DNA from: Gloeocapsopsis sp. IPPAS B-1203 | GTDB taxonomy: Bacteria; Cyanobacteriota; Cyanobacteriia; Cyanobacteriales; Chroococcidiopsidaceae | NCBI RefSeq assembly: GCF_002749975.1 | Contig: NZ_PEIG01000004.1 | Location: 124,001-188,000 of the forward strand | Length of the DNA: 64,000 nt | Direction: 5' to 3' | Shown here: positions 9,506 through 19,451 of the stretch, piece after piece | How positions within the stretch are numbered: the stretch's first letter is position 1 | How the letters are laid out: each line of letters starts with the position of its first letter | The notes under the pieces: model-generated | Database searches by the model: none | Told to the model about the DNA's origin: nothing | The model's input: only the letters and a program-made list of their open reading frames with translations | Translations under genes and position numbers: made by a program

Positions 9506-12103
9506 CTATAACCAATTGCCAATGAGAATAAATGGTGCCCAGTAGGCTGGATGAGTGTATATACCACCTTGTTCAATGAGTGATAATTGGGCTTTTTGGA
9601 GAGCTTGTGCTTTGCTCATTCTAGACTCTTTTAAGCTTTCATAAAATTGTGCGGCTACTTGTGCAGTTGCAGCATCTTCAATTGACCATAGCGATGCTAA
9701 AGCACTTTTTGCACCGGCTTGGACTGCGACGCCAGCAAGACCTAAAGCAGCGCGATCGTCTCCGATCGCAGTTTGACAAGCCGTTAAAGTCAACAGTTCA
9801 ATAGGTTCTGTACTCTTGTTAGTACTGCGGATCAGCGTATCAAGTTCGGTAATTGTTAGCTTCTCTTGATTTCCAGTGACGAGAAACGTATTTTCTGGAA
9901 CAGTGCCAAACACTCCATGAGTGGCAATATGAATAATTGGATAAGTGTTTCCGCTCAACTCTTGTTGCAAACGCGTACGGTTAAACTCTTCGTTTAATAA
10001 AGGTGTACTACCTTTTAAATGTTCTTGAACTTCACCAATTTCTTGTTGTACATAGGGTAGTGGTGCAAATTCTTGACCGTCAATTTCAACTCTTTCGGTT
10101 AATCCTAACGCAAGTGCGCGTAAATTCTGTGGATTTGAGGCTTTTAACTCAGTCAAGCTTAAGCCAGGAGTTGTTGCCACAGCATATTTTTGAATTAAAA
10201 ACTTTTCTCCATCATGCAACGCAGCCATTGGCACACTGCGTAAAATTCCATCTTGGATAAAAACAAGGGTATTAATCTGTGCTTGTTCTAATTCAGCTGT
10301 AAATGGACGAATTAACCAATCATAAACTTTCTGCGCAGATTGAGGATTGTAATCATCAAAAAAGCTTTCAAGTCCTAAACGAAATTCGTTGATTTCTTTC
10401 CTCAGACTTTCATTATCTTTATCCAACCAAGTGATTTTCTTATTACCATTAGGTAAACTAGCAATAATCGCCGTACGTTCATCTAAAATCAACGAACTAA
10501 AAATTGCGGTATTTCTATCTATGCTACCGATATTTACTCCCTGCTGATTGACAACTGTCAAAGCACAGTCATCACCAAAATAATTCTGAAGTTCTGCAAG
10601 TTTAAGTGAATCTGCTGTTGTGAGTACAGAACTAAGATTTTTAGTATTTGCATCTGTTGCAGCTAATAAAATAGCAGGTGGAACATCATCTAGTTTCAGT
10701 GCAATTAACTCGCGATAAATAGGTTCAACATTGTCTCGAAAATCAAATTGGAGATCGCGGTTAGCTGTCAGAATTTCGTCGCGAATTGTTTCAATAGTTG
10801 TTATTGCTTTTTCATACGCACTAATTGCTGCTGGCTTTTGATTTTGTGTTTGATAAATTCTGCCAGTTTGCCATTCCCAAAGATAAAGACTATCTTTATC
10901 TTGTTCGGCTGCCCACCGTGCTTGTTGTGTTAGTTTTAATGCTTGTGTGTAGTCTTGACGACATTCGTAAATATGACCAAGTTCACCTACTGCAAAGGAT
11001 AAGGCACGATTATCTTGAGTTTTTTGGGCAATGCTAGTAGCCTGTTTCAGCAATGCGATCGCATTTGGTTGAACTTCTGCATTTAGGCATTCTAAGGGTG
11101 AATTGATACTTGATTGTTTTTTAGCTAGGTCAATTGCTGTGTAAATTTTGTTGCGGTTATCAGGTAGTTGCTGCCATAGTGCAAGTGCTTGTTGATTTGC
11201 TTGCGCGGCAGCAATGGAGTTTTTTTGACGATAATATAATGGAATTAAATTGATGTAAGCACGAGTTTGATTTATTCGATCGTTTTGTTGCTGTGCTAGT
11301 CTTAGGCTATTTTGAAAAAATTCTACAGCTTTTGTATTGTTACTTACTACTTCTTGTCGTAATTGATTTGCTTGTTCGCTTTCGCCAAGCTGTTCTGCAG
11401 ATTTTGCCTGGCGATCGCCTACCTGGCTCAGATTACTATAAGTATTCCCTAAGCTATTCAAAGCAGAGATATGCAGTTGCGGATTAGCGATTTCAGCGGC
11501 AATTTTTAAGCTATTTTGCAGATAGTTGATGGCTTGTAAATAATCACCGCGAATGCGATAAGCTTCGCCTAAACTTCCCCAAGCTGCGGCTTCTCCTAAT
11601 AAATCTTTGTGCGATCGCGCAATACTCACTGCTGTTTGGGGAAGACATTCTTGGTTTGGTTGTACTGCACCACATAAAAGGGCGATCGCCTGACGGTTTT
11701 GCCCCATACTGCTATAAGATTGGGCTTGTTCGGTGAAGAGTCTTCCTGTTTGTTGTCGATCAATCGGGCGGTAGTAGGCGATCGCTTGTTCCCAGTATTG
11801 AATTGCTTGGTTGCTTTGACCAAGTTGTTGATAAGTTCGGGCTAAATTTTCTGCTACTATTGCTACTTCTTGCTGACTATTGTTAGCTTTTTGATATAAG
11901 ATTAACGCTCTGTGCCAAGGTGCGATCGCGCCGTTATAGTCTCCTGCTTGATAACGTTCAATTCCTTGCTGAACAAACTGATCAGCATAAGGAGGCGTCT
12001 GTGCTTTTAAGGGGATACCCCACCATAAGCAAATAGTCAAACTACTGAGGAACAAAAGTCCTAAGAAGCGACGAACGCGAATTTTACGGTAACTACTTAA
12101 CAT
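9506..12103 (-). CDS. TPR-CHAT protein (caspase-like peptidase domain)
   Basis: The 865-residue product has an N-terminal signal or anchor (FLGLLFLSSLTICLWWGIPLKAQ, about residues 13-35). An array of TPR repeats follows (about 37-430; for example IERYQAGDYNGAIAPWHRAL), and then a C-terminal CHAT domain (about 560-865). The CHAT catalytic pair is present: histidine in HIATHG (about residue 729) and cysteine in TACQTA (about residue 776), so a protease is expected. The secreted form suggests action in the periplasm or at the surface. It converges with DUF928 and diverges from the exoprotein gene. Processing of the neighbouring exoprotein is an attractive but untested role. Confidence 0.92.
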   Translation of the reverse strand: MLSSYRKIRVRRFLGLLFLSSLTICLWWGIPLKAQTPPYADQFVQQGIERYQAGDYNGAIAPWHRALILYQKANNSQQEVAIVAENLARTYQQLGQSNQAIQYWEQAIAYYRPIDRQQTGRLFTEQAQSYSSMGQNRQAIALLCGAVQPNQECLPQTAVSIARSHKDLLGEAAAWGSLGEAYRIRGDYLQAINYLQNSLKIAAEIANPQLHISALNSLGNTYSNLSQVGDRQAKSAEQLGESEQANQLRQEVVSNNTKAVEFFQNSLRLAQQQNDRINQTRAYINLIPLYYRQKNSIAAAQANQQALALWQQLPDNRNKIYTAIDLAKKQSSINSPLECLNAEVQPNAIALLKQATSIAQKTQDNRALSFAVGELGHIYECRQDYTQALKLTQQARWAAEQDKDSLYLWEWQTGRIYQTQNQKPAAISAYEKAITTIETIRDEILTANRDLQFDFRDNVEPIYRELIALKLDDVPPAILLAATDANTKNLSSVLTTADSLKLAELQNYFGDDCALTVVNQQGVNIGSIDRNTAIFSSLILDERTAIIASLPNGNKKITWLDKDNESLRKEINEFRLGLESFFDDYNPQSAQKVYDWLIRPFTAELEQAQINTLVFIQDGILRSVPMAALHDGEKFLIQKYAVATTPGLSLTELKASNPQNLRALALGLTERVEIDGQEFAPLPYVQQEIGEVQEHLKGSTPLLNEEFNRTRLQQELSGNTYPIIHIATHGVFGTVPENTFLVTGNQEKLTITELDTLIRSTNKSTEPIELLTLTACQTAIGDDRAALGLAGVAVQAGAKSALASLWSIEDAATAQVAAQFYESLKESRMSKAQALQKAQLSLIEQGGIYTHPAYWAPFILIGNWL

Positions 12104-12411
12104 AGGAATGTTTGATGATTTAATTACAACTATGTCTTGAAACTAAAATCATTAAAAGAGTCTTTAAGTATCTCCTTTTCACAAAAAATATGTTACTCAT
12201 CTTTGAATAAACACTTAAACTATTGTTAGCCTTTAAAGCTTGCAATATAGTTTAAAGCTAATTAAGGGTGGTAAAAGCTTAAGAACTGTTAAACATTTTT
12301 AATCATAAAAACTTAATTAAAAATAATCGAAATTATCATTTCGTTAATCGTCATTTATTTCATTGAAAATAGCTGTATTGATCCCAATAGGACTTTTGGA
12401 GAGAGGCAGAA
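12104..12411. promoter_or_regulatory. Divergent promoter region between the CHAT gene and the exoprotein gene
   Basis: This is 308 bases without a gene and very rich in A and T. It must hold the promoters of both divergent genes. A GAGAGG ribosome site lies at 12401-12406 before the exoprotein ATG. I see no clear operator. Confidence 0.55.
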
Positions 12412-12414
12412 TTG

Positions 12415-15400
12415 ATGAAGAATGATATAGCCCAAATTAGGGGCTGGCTAAAAGTAGCTAGTACGTTAGCGGTTAGTGGTGCGATCGCGTTGTCTGGAGG
12501 AGATGTCTTAGCTCAGCAAAGCAACATTGTACCTGATAGTACACTAGGCAATGAAAGTTCGATTGTTGTGCCCAACTTTCTAGGTCTTCCTATTGAAATA
12601 ATTGATGGTGGCGCTGAACGCGGTCAGAATCTGTTTCACAGTTTTCAGGAATTTAACGTTAGTGAAGGAAGAGCCGCTTATTTCTATAGTCCGAGTGCAG
12701 CAATTCAAAATATTTTGTCACGAGTAACAGGTGGAAACCCTTCTACAATTCTTGGTACGCTTGGTACCTTTGGCGAATCGAATCCTAACTTATTTTTAAT
12801 TAACCCTCATGGAATTATTTTTGGAGAAGATGCCAGTTTAGATGTAGGTGGTTCATTTGTAGCAACAACTGCCAGTGGAATTCGATTAGGAAATAACGGA
12901 ATATTCAACGCTTTTGAACCTGCAGCAAGCAATCTACTTACGGTAACGCCATCTGCGCTCTTTTTTAATGCTCTAACTAATCAGGGAAAAATTGTTAACC
13001 GCTCCACTGCAACTTCCACGGCACTACTAGGAATTTCTTTTAGAGAGTTATGGTCAAGTGGTTCTATTGTTTTTCCTAACATTAGTGGACTTCAGGTTCC
13101 AGAGAATCAGAGTTTATTTTTAGTAGGCGGTGATGTCAGCTTAGAGGGCGGAATTTTATCTGCGCTAGGGGGGCAAATTGAGTTAGGAGGCTTGGCAGAG
13201 GTAGGGGTAGTAGGACTAAATGTAGATAGCAACACTCTTAGTTTGAGTTTTCCAGATGGTGTAGATCGAGCAGATGTATCTCTCACTGATGGCTCTCAAG
13301 TGAATGTAACCGCTGGAGGTGGAGGGAGTGTAGCGATCAACGCTCGGAATTTGAATATTTCAGGTTACAGTTCTCTATTTGCAGGAATTGATGAAGGGTT
13401 GGGAGCATCTGGCTCTCAGGCAGGAAATATTACACTTAATACTACAGGAGCTACAACAATTGTAAATAGTATAATTTTAAACAATGTGGCATCTGAAGCT
13501 GTAGGTAAGGGCGGTGATATTAACATTAATACACAGGAACTATCCCTAACTAATGGCAGTATTGTAAGTGCTAGAACGTTTGGACTGGGAGATGCGGGTG
13601 ACGTAACAATTGATACTGGGCGATTGATTGTCCAGGATGGGTCATTTATCTCAGCTTCTACAGCTGATCAAGGTCAAGCAGGAACTTTGAAGGTGATGGC
13701 GTCAGACTCTATAGAACTAGTTGGTACTAGAGCAATTAATACTCCTGAGGGCTTAGTTACCCGACCTAGTAGCTTACTGGCTCAAACTTTTGGTAACGGA
13801 ACGGGGGGCAATTTAATAGTTGAAACTAAAAATTTAACTATCCAAGACGGGGCAGGAATATCAGTATCTACTTTTAACGAGGGTCAGGGAGGAACTTTGA
13901 TGGTAAATGCCTCAGATACAGTAGAACTAATTGGCACATCCTCATCTATAACCTCAGCGGTGGGTACTCCCTTGGCTAGCCTGTTACTAGCTGCAACTTT
14001 TGGCTCTGGAGACGCTGGGAATTTGCGAATTGACACTAATAAGTTGATTGTACGAGATGGGGCACAAATCCAAGCTACCACTGGAGGCGAGGGTCAAGGA
14101 GGAACTATAGAGATAACTGCTTTAGAGTTTGTAGAACTGATTGGTACTTCCTCAGTAGGCGGCTTTTCTAGTGGCTTGTTTACTGAGGCTTTGCGCTTGC
14201 CTAATACTGCAGATGGTGGAAATGCTGGAAAGTTGACAATTGAAACTGGAAACTTAATGCTCCAGGATGGAGCGCGGGTATCAACAGCTACTTCTGCAAG
14301 CGGTAACGGTGGCGATATTGATATCAAGGTGGGTTCAGCTTCCGTATTTAATGGCGCGCAAATTAATGCTAGTACCAATGGAGAAGGCAGAGCTGGGAGC
14401 ATCAATATCGATGCACGTGATACTGTTACACTTGATGGAAACAATACTGGACTGTTTGCTAACACTTCTGGACAACAAGATGCAGGAAACTTAACCATTG
14501 ATACTCAGGAACTAGCAGTCCGTAATGGCGCAAAAGTAGAGGTTCGCACGGCTGGAAGTGGTGATGCGGGATCTTTGACTGTTCGGGCTTCTCAAGCAGT
14601 AGAAGTGAGTGGCGAATCAGCAGATGGTGATTTCAGTTTTTTGTCCACCGCAACTGAGAGTAGTGGAAATGCAGGAAAGTTGACGATTGAAACTGGGCGG
14701 TTAGTTGTTCGAGACGGAGGTGTTGTATCAACTAGTACCTTTTTTGGTGGTGAAGGAAAAGGAGGAAATTTACACATTAGTGCTGCTGAATCGGTAGAGA
14801 TTATTGGAACGACAGCAGATGGTCAGTCTCCCAGTGGTTTAAGTGCTGAAACACGTGGTTTTGGAGATGCAGGTAACTTAACAATTGACACTGGACGATT
14901 AATTATTCGTGACGGAGGAACCGTAACTGCAGAAACCTTTGGAGAGGGCAATGGGGGAAATCTCACTGTTAACGCTTCTGAGTTGGTGGAAGTAACTGGT
15001 GGTGCACCGGATGCTTCTTTTTCTAGTGGATTATCTGCAGAAACACGCGGTTTTGGAGATGCAGGAAACTTAGAGATTATAACTAGTCATTTAGTTGCAC
15101 AAGATGGAGGATTTGTAGCAGCTAGTGCGCGGGAAGGCAGTACAGGAAACGCAGGAAGTATTACAATCAAAGCCTCTGATTTAGTGGAAGTTATTGGCAT
15201 GACTCCAGATGGAGATTTTTCTAGCGGTATATCAACCGCAGTGGAAGAAAATACTGAAGGAAATGGGGGAGATTTAACAATTCAAACACAAAGGTTGAGC
15301 ATCAGAAATGGAGCAATTGTCTCTGCTTCAACTGCTGGAAGTGGTCGGGGAGGTGATATTGATATCCAAGCAGGGGTAGTAAGTTTAAGCGATCGCGCTG

Positions 15401-16134
15401 AGATCTCTGCTCAAAGTGTTGGAACTGGTACAGCAGGAAATATTAACATTCGTGCTGATGAATCTGTAAATGCTAATAACAGTGATATTGCTACTTCTGC
15501 TAATCAATCTGTTGGTGGTGGTATTAATATTGTCGCTGGAAATATTCGCCTGCGTGGTGACAGTGATATTCGTACTAATGTTGCTAGTGGTGCGGGTGGC
15601 GGAGGTAATATTACCTTAAGTGCTAACTCTGTTCTGGCTTTCGATGACAGCGATATTCTAGCATTTGCCCGCGATGGTCAAGGTGGCAATATTTTATTGA
15701 ATACACCTGTATTCTTTGCCGAAAACTTTCAACCTGCTGCATTTAACACGAACCCAGATAACTTAGATAATAATAACCGTGCTGATGTCAACGCAAGTGG
15801 TGCTGTAGCTGGAGTTGTCACAATACCTGATGTGAGTTTTATTCAAAATAGTCTGACAGATTTGCCAGAAAACCCTATCAATACTGATACTTTAATTGCC
15901 AATAGCTGTATCGCCCGCAGTCCTCAGCAAGGAGGAAATTTCTTAGTTACAGGTGCGGGTGGCTTACCATTGCGCCCTGGAGATTCTGTATCTGCATATC
16001 CGACAGGAACTGTGCAGTCTCTTCCTGACGATACATCCTCGCGTCCTTGGCGATTAGGCGATCCTATTGTAGAACCACAAGGAGCCTATCGCTTGACAAA
16101 TGGACGATTACTATTAAGTCGCGAGTGTTTTTGA
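12415..16134 (+). CDS. Filamentous haemagglutinin-type two-partner secretion exoprotein
   Basis: The 1239-residue product (ATG 12415; a TTG directly precedes it) has a signal peptide ending GGDVLAQ. A TPS secretion domain (about 35-290) follows, containing NLFLINPHGIIFGE, which corresponds to the NPNGI motif of this family. The rest is a long right-handed beta-helix built from about 18 imperfect repeats with signatures such as GNAGKLTIETGRLVVRDGG and SFSSGLSAETRGFGDAGNL. It should be exported through an outer-membrane TpsB/FhaC-like pore, but no such gene is in the window. The gene ends exactly where the TnpB element begins, so its stop codon may derive from the element. Confidence 0.93.
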   Translation: MKNDIAQIRGWLKVASTLAVSGAIALSGGDVLAQQSNIVPDSTLGNESSIVVPNFLGLPIEIIDGGAERGQNLFHSFQEFNVSEGRAAYFYSPSAAIQNILSRVTGGNPSTILGTLGTFGESNPNLFLINPHGIIFGEDASLDVGGSFVATTASGIRLGNNGIFNAFEPAASNLLTVTPSALFFNALTNQGKIVNRSTATSTALLGISFRELWSSGSIVFPNISGLQVPENQSLFLVGGDVSLEGGILSALGGQIELGGLAEVGVVGLNVDSNTLSLSFPDGVDRADVSLTDGSQVNVTAGGGGSVAINARNLNISGYSSLFAGIDEGLGASGSQAGNITLNTTGATTIVNSIILNNVASEAVGKGGDININTQELSLTNGSIVSARTFGLGDAGDVTIDTGRLIVQDGSFISASTADQGQAGTLKVMASDSIELVGTRAINTPEGLVTRPSSLLAQTFGNGTGGNLIVETKNLTIQDGAGISVSTFNEGQGGTLMVNASDTVELIGTSSSITSAVGTPLASLLLAATFGSGDAGNLRIDTNKLIVRDGAQIQATTGGEGQGGTIEITALEFVELIGTSSVGGFSSGLFTEALRLPNTADGGNAGKLTIETGNLMLQDGARVSTATSASGNGGDIDIKVGSASVFNGAQINASTNGEGRAGSINIDARDTVTLDGNNTGLFANTSGQQDAGNLTIDTQELAVRNGAKVEVRTAGSGDAGSLTVRASQAVEVSGESADGDFSFLSTATESSGNAGKLTIETGRLVVRDGGVVSTSTFFGGEGKGGNLHISAAESVEIIGTTADGQSPSGLSAETRGFGDAGNLTIDTGRLIIRDGGTVTAETFGEGNGGNLTVNASELVEVTGGAPDASFSSGLSAETRGFGDAGNLEIITSHLVAQDGGFVAASAREGSTGNAGSITIKASDLVEVIGMTPDGDFSSGISTAVEENTEGNGGDLTIQTQRLSIRNGAIVSASTAGSGRGGDIDIQAGVVSLSDRAEISAQSVGTGTAGNINIRADESVNANNSDIATSANQSVGGGINIVAGNIRLRGDSDIRTNVASGAGGGGNITLSANSVLAFDDSDILAFARDGQGGNILLNTPVFFAENFQPAAFNTNPDNLDNNNRADVNASGAVAGVVTIPDVSFIQNSLTDLPENPINTDTLIANSCIARSPQQGGNFLVTGAGGLPLRPGDSVSAYPTGTVQSLPDDTSSRPWRLGDPIVEPQGAYRLTNGRLLLSRECF

Positions 16135-17505
16135 CATACTCCCTGACTATCACGGTGCAGGGATTCTAGTTCTTGGTTCGCAGAAGTCCACTTGCTATAT
16201 CAGATTGCTCATCAATAGTAGAGGTGGTCTTCTCCCCAAGCTTTCGCTCAATAGAGCCAGATTCCTCTTGCCCAGAGGTACTGTTGCTTTGCCACTCAAC
16301 ACCTAACACCTTCATGCCCTTTTTTAAAATATTGATTGCCGCATTTGTATCACGACATATCTCAACCTTGCATCTAGGGCATGAGTGAGTCCTAGTACTA
16401 AGTGACTTTTTCACCCGATGACCGCAAGACGAACAATCCTGGGATGTGTAGTTGGGAGGTACAGCTACCACTGCTTTGTCCCAAATCTTACCGTAGTAGT
16501 CTAACCATTGAGTGAACTGATACCAACTAACGTCAGAAATTGATTTAGCCAAGTGATGATTCTTGACCATGTTCGCAATCTTTAGATCCTCATATACAAC
16601 CACATCGTTAGAGTGGACTACGCACCGAGCAGTCTTTATTGCCCAGTCTTTACGCTGTCTTTGGATTTTTAGATGAACTCTACCACATCTATTTCTTGCT
16701 TTGTGGTAGTTGTTCGATTGAGGTTTTTTACCCTTAACAAACTTCTTACTTAAACGCTTTTGAGCCTTTTTAAGCCTGCGTTCTGACTTTCTTAGGAATT
16801 GAGGATAACTGACTGCGTTATCATTTTGGTCTTTAGTGAAGTATTTTAACCCTAAGTCCAAGCCGACTACATTGCCAGTGTATTGACCAACTTCCTTGCG
16901 GTCAGCATCAAAGCAAAATTGAGCGTAATAACCGTCAGCACGACGCACTACACGCACACGATTGATTTTTAATCTCAATAAGTCTTCCCTTGTTTCTTTG
17001 TTGCAGTACAAAGATAAGGAACCTATTTTAAATCCATCGGTGAAGACAATACTCATGCCATCGTCTGACAACTTCCAGCCAGATACCTTGTATTCGACAG
17101 AACGACAATGTTTTTTAAATTTAGGATATCCTTTCTTTTTCTCCCCTTTTTTGCAACGAGTATAGAAGTTAGAGATTGATGCCCAAGCTCTTTCGGCACT
17201 GGCTTGACGGGCGGCAGAGTTTAATGCATGAGCAAAACTAAACTCTTTGGCTAAGTCCTTGCACAGCTTATACAAGTCTGCTTTACCAACGTTTTGATTA
17301 TCTATCCAATAACGGACTGCTTTATTTCTAATAAATTGAGCAGTCTTGATGGCATCATCAATAGCTTGGTATTGTGACTTCGTTCCGTTTAGTAGCTTGG
17401 CTTCTCTTACTATCATGCTATTATTTTATCATGCATTATTGCAGATAAAACAATACAATAAAATAAAAAGTCCCCCTTCTAGGGGGAGGCTTTAGACCCA
17501 ATTTT
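16131..17505 (-). mobile_element. IS200/IS605-type element carrying only tnpB
   Basis: The boundaries are approximate and rest on the structured ends. In the direction of tnpB, the left end holds a hairpin made of CCCCCTAGAAGGGGG (plus-strand 17469-17485). The right end holds CCCTG and CAGGG arms around 16138-16159 and finishes in GTATGTCAA. No tnpA transposase is present, so the element is of the tnpB-only kind and needs a TnpA in trans to move. By analogy with other TnpB elements the right end should also specify the guide (omega) RNA, whose guide would read into the exoprotein gene. Confidence 0.75.
16166..17416 (-). CDS. tnpB: RNA-guided nuclease TnpB (OrfB family)
   Basis: TnpB is the RuvC-type, RNA-guided DNA nuclease of IS200/IS605 elements and an ancestor of Cas12. 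The 416-residue product keeps the expected RuvC residues: D187 in GLDLGLKYF, E276 in VVYEDLKI and D356 in CRDTNAA. Its zinc ribbon is made of C328, C331, C346 and C349. The N-terminal helix-turn-helix and wedge-like regions occupy about residues 1-170. It appears intact and probably active. It faces the 3' end of the exoprotein gene, with its own stop about 32 bases from that gene's stop. Confidence 0.94.
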   Translation of the reverse strand: MIVREAKLLNGTKSQYQAIDDAIKTAQFIRNKAVRYWIDNQNVGKADLYKLCKDLAKEFSFAHALNSAARQASAERAWASISNFYTRCKKGEKKKGYPKFKKHCRSVEYKVSGWKLSDDGMSIVFTDGFKIGSLSLYCNKETREDLLRLKINRVRVVRRADGYYAQFCFDADRKEVGQYTGNVVGLDLGLKYFTKDQNDNAVSYPQFLRKSERRLKKAQKRLSKKFVKGKKPQSNNYHKARNRCGRVHLKIQRQRKDWAIKTARCVVHSNDVVVYEDLKIANMVKNHHLAKSISDVSWYQFTQWLDYYGKIWDKAVVAVPPNYTSQDCSSCGHRVKKSLSTRTHSCPRCKVEICRDTNAAINILKKGMKVLGVEWQSNSTSGQEESGSIERKLGEKTTSTIDEQSDIASGLLRTKN

Positions 17506-17595
17506 TCGGTAAAAAGAAAGACAAATTAATATTTATGTTCTTTAAAACCAGCTACTCGATGCAGAAGTCAAAATAATTTTATAGAGAAAACAAAA

Positions 17596-19428
17596 ATGCT
17601 AGCTAGCTCTCGTCGCAACAATGAGTATTTTTCTGTTGCTAGTGCTAATGAGTCTTTAGAAAAATTACGTTCAACGTCTAAAGTACTTGAGTCAGGAATT
17701 TTACCAGAATTTGACGATTCACTATTAAACAGTAGGACATCTTATAGTTCAAGTATCTCTAATTCAGTAACACCACTTGCACCTGATCCTGGGAGTACTT
17801 TGGGTACTGCATACAATCTCGGTACTCTCAATCGTCCGTTTACCCTCACTGATTTTGTCGGCAATAAAAATGTTTCTGATATTTATCGCTTTAACTTAGC
17901 AAGTACTAGTAGTTTCAACTTATCTCTAAACGGCTTAACCGCAGATGTTAATGTCGAATTACTTAATGGTAGTGGTACGCGCATTAGATTTTCTAACGCT
18001 TCTGGCACAACCTCAGAATGGATAGACAGTATCCTAAATACAGGGACTTACTATGTTAAGGTCTTTCAGCACAGTGGCAACACGAACTACCGATTAAGCT
18101 TATCTGCTACACCAATTGTCAATGGTGTCCGTACTGTTTTAGGAAACTTAGGCGCAGATACATTTACTTGGCAATCTGGCTTTAATCGTACAGTCATTTC
18201 TGGCAATGGCAATGTGGATTTTGGTAGTGGAGGATTAGATACACTGAATCTTGCTCTTGCTAACATTTCCTCAACTACAACTAGATTAAATCTTGCCAAT
18301 GCTAATGGAGGAGGGGTGCTTTATAACCCTGGAAACGGTGTGCGTGTATTTGATGCGATCGCACTTAACAATAACAATCAAATTCTATTTGAAGGAATTG
18401 ATCGCATTCGCTTTGCAGATCGAACAATTAACCGCTTTGTCAGACCTAATGATCCCTTGTTTAATCAACAGTGGAATTTACACATGATGGGTGTGCATAA
18501 TGCTTGGTACTTTACTAAAGGTTCCACAAATGTCCTGATTGGCGTTCAAGATACAGGGTTGGGAGTTAATAACAATGGTAATGTTCACCCTGAACTACGC
18601 GCAGGCAATACTATTAGATTTGATAATAACTACCGCGATGAGTTTACAGGTGGAGACTATTACACTTCCCACGGTAGTGCAGTTCAAGGCATTATTGCAG
18701 CGAGAAGTAATAATGGCATGGGAATGAGTGGCATCAACTGGAATTCTCCGGTTTTTAATATTGATGTATTAGGCGGAAATCACGCAGATTATAACTTGGC
18801 TGACGCTACCAAAGTCATGATTAATCAAGCTAATAGTCAGGGGCGAAAGCTGATCGTTAATATGAGTTTAGGAGGGGGAGGTCGTGATTTTGCATTTGAG
18901 CAATTAATTGCTAACAATCAATCAAATGCTTTGTTTGTTATTTCCTCTGGTAACAGTGATATCAATAGTATTTCTTACCCTGCTAACTTAGCTTCAATTT
19001 ATAGCAATGTCATCGCAGTAGGTGCTTCTTGGGGTACTCGTAATGCAAACAATGGTGCAACCACACCAGGCGATCGCATCTCATATCCAGAGATCTGGGG
19101 TTCTCAGTATGGAACTGGACTTACTTTGATGGGACCATCAGAGGTTATCGCACCTTATGCTAATCTCAATGGACAATTTAGGTACTGGGGAACAGGAAGC
19201 ACTCCTGGATTTAATGGCACTTCAGCCTCAGCACCAAACGTCGCAGGTGTCGCATCTTTAGTATGGAGTGCTAATCGCAATCTTTCGGCTACCCGAATCA
19301 AGCAAATATTATCACAAACAGCTTTTGATTTAGGTGCAAGAGGCTACGATACAGTTCATGGTCATGGATTTGTCAATGCTGATGCTGCTGTCCGACGCGC
19401 AATGGCAATTGGACGAGGTGCTGCATAA
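17596..19428 (+). CDS. Subtilisin-like (S8) peptidase with N-terminal PPC-type domain
   Basis: The 610-residue product has a polar N-terminal leader without a classical signal peptide. A PPC-type beta domain follows (about 65-172), then a region with calcium-repeat-like sequence (about 180-285), then the S8 catalytic domain (about 288-605). The triad is visible as D319 in VQDTGLG, H359 in SHGSAVQG and S543 in NGTSASAPNVAG. The oxyanion-hole asparagine is in SSGNSD. It may be secreted by a non-Sec route or act at the cell surface. It stands alone between the TnpB element and a convergent SDR gene. Confidence 0.92.
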   Translation: MLASSRRNNEYFSVASANESLEKLRSTSKVLESGILPEFDDSLLNSRTSYSSSISNSVTPLAPDPGSTLGTAYNLGTLNRPFTLTDFVGNKNVSDIYRFNLASTSSFNLSLNGLTADVNVELLNGSGTRIRFSNASGTTSEWIDSILNTGTYYVKVFQHSGNTNYRLSLSATPIVNGVRTVLGNLGADTFTWQSGFNRTVISGNGNVDFGSGGLDTLNLALANISSTTTRLNLANANGGGVLYNPGNGVRVFDAIALNNNNQILFEGIDRIRFADRTINRFVRPNDPLFNQQWNLHMMGVHNAWYFTKGSTNVLIGVQDTGLGVNNNGNVHPELRAGNTIRFDNNYRDEFTGGDYYTSHGSAVQGIIAARSNNGMGMSGINWNSPVFNIDVLGGNHADYNLADATKVMINQANSQGRKLIVNMSLGGGGRDFAFEQLIANNQSNALFVISSGNSDINSISYPANLASIYSNVIAVGASWGTRNANNGATTPGDRISYPEIWGSQYGTGLTLMGPSEVIAPYANLNGQFRYWGTGSTPGFNGTSASAPNVAGVASLVWSANRNLSATRIKQILSQTAFDLGARGYDTVHGHGFVNADAAVRRAMAIGRGAA

Positions 19429-19451
19429 CTGCAATGCAACAATGCCTACTA

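Noticed and set aside
13884-14777. Several reverse-strand open frames opposite the exoprotein gene
   Set aside because: They follow from the Gly/Asn/Thr-rich repeat composition of the real gene and have no ribosome sites or recognisable domains.
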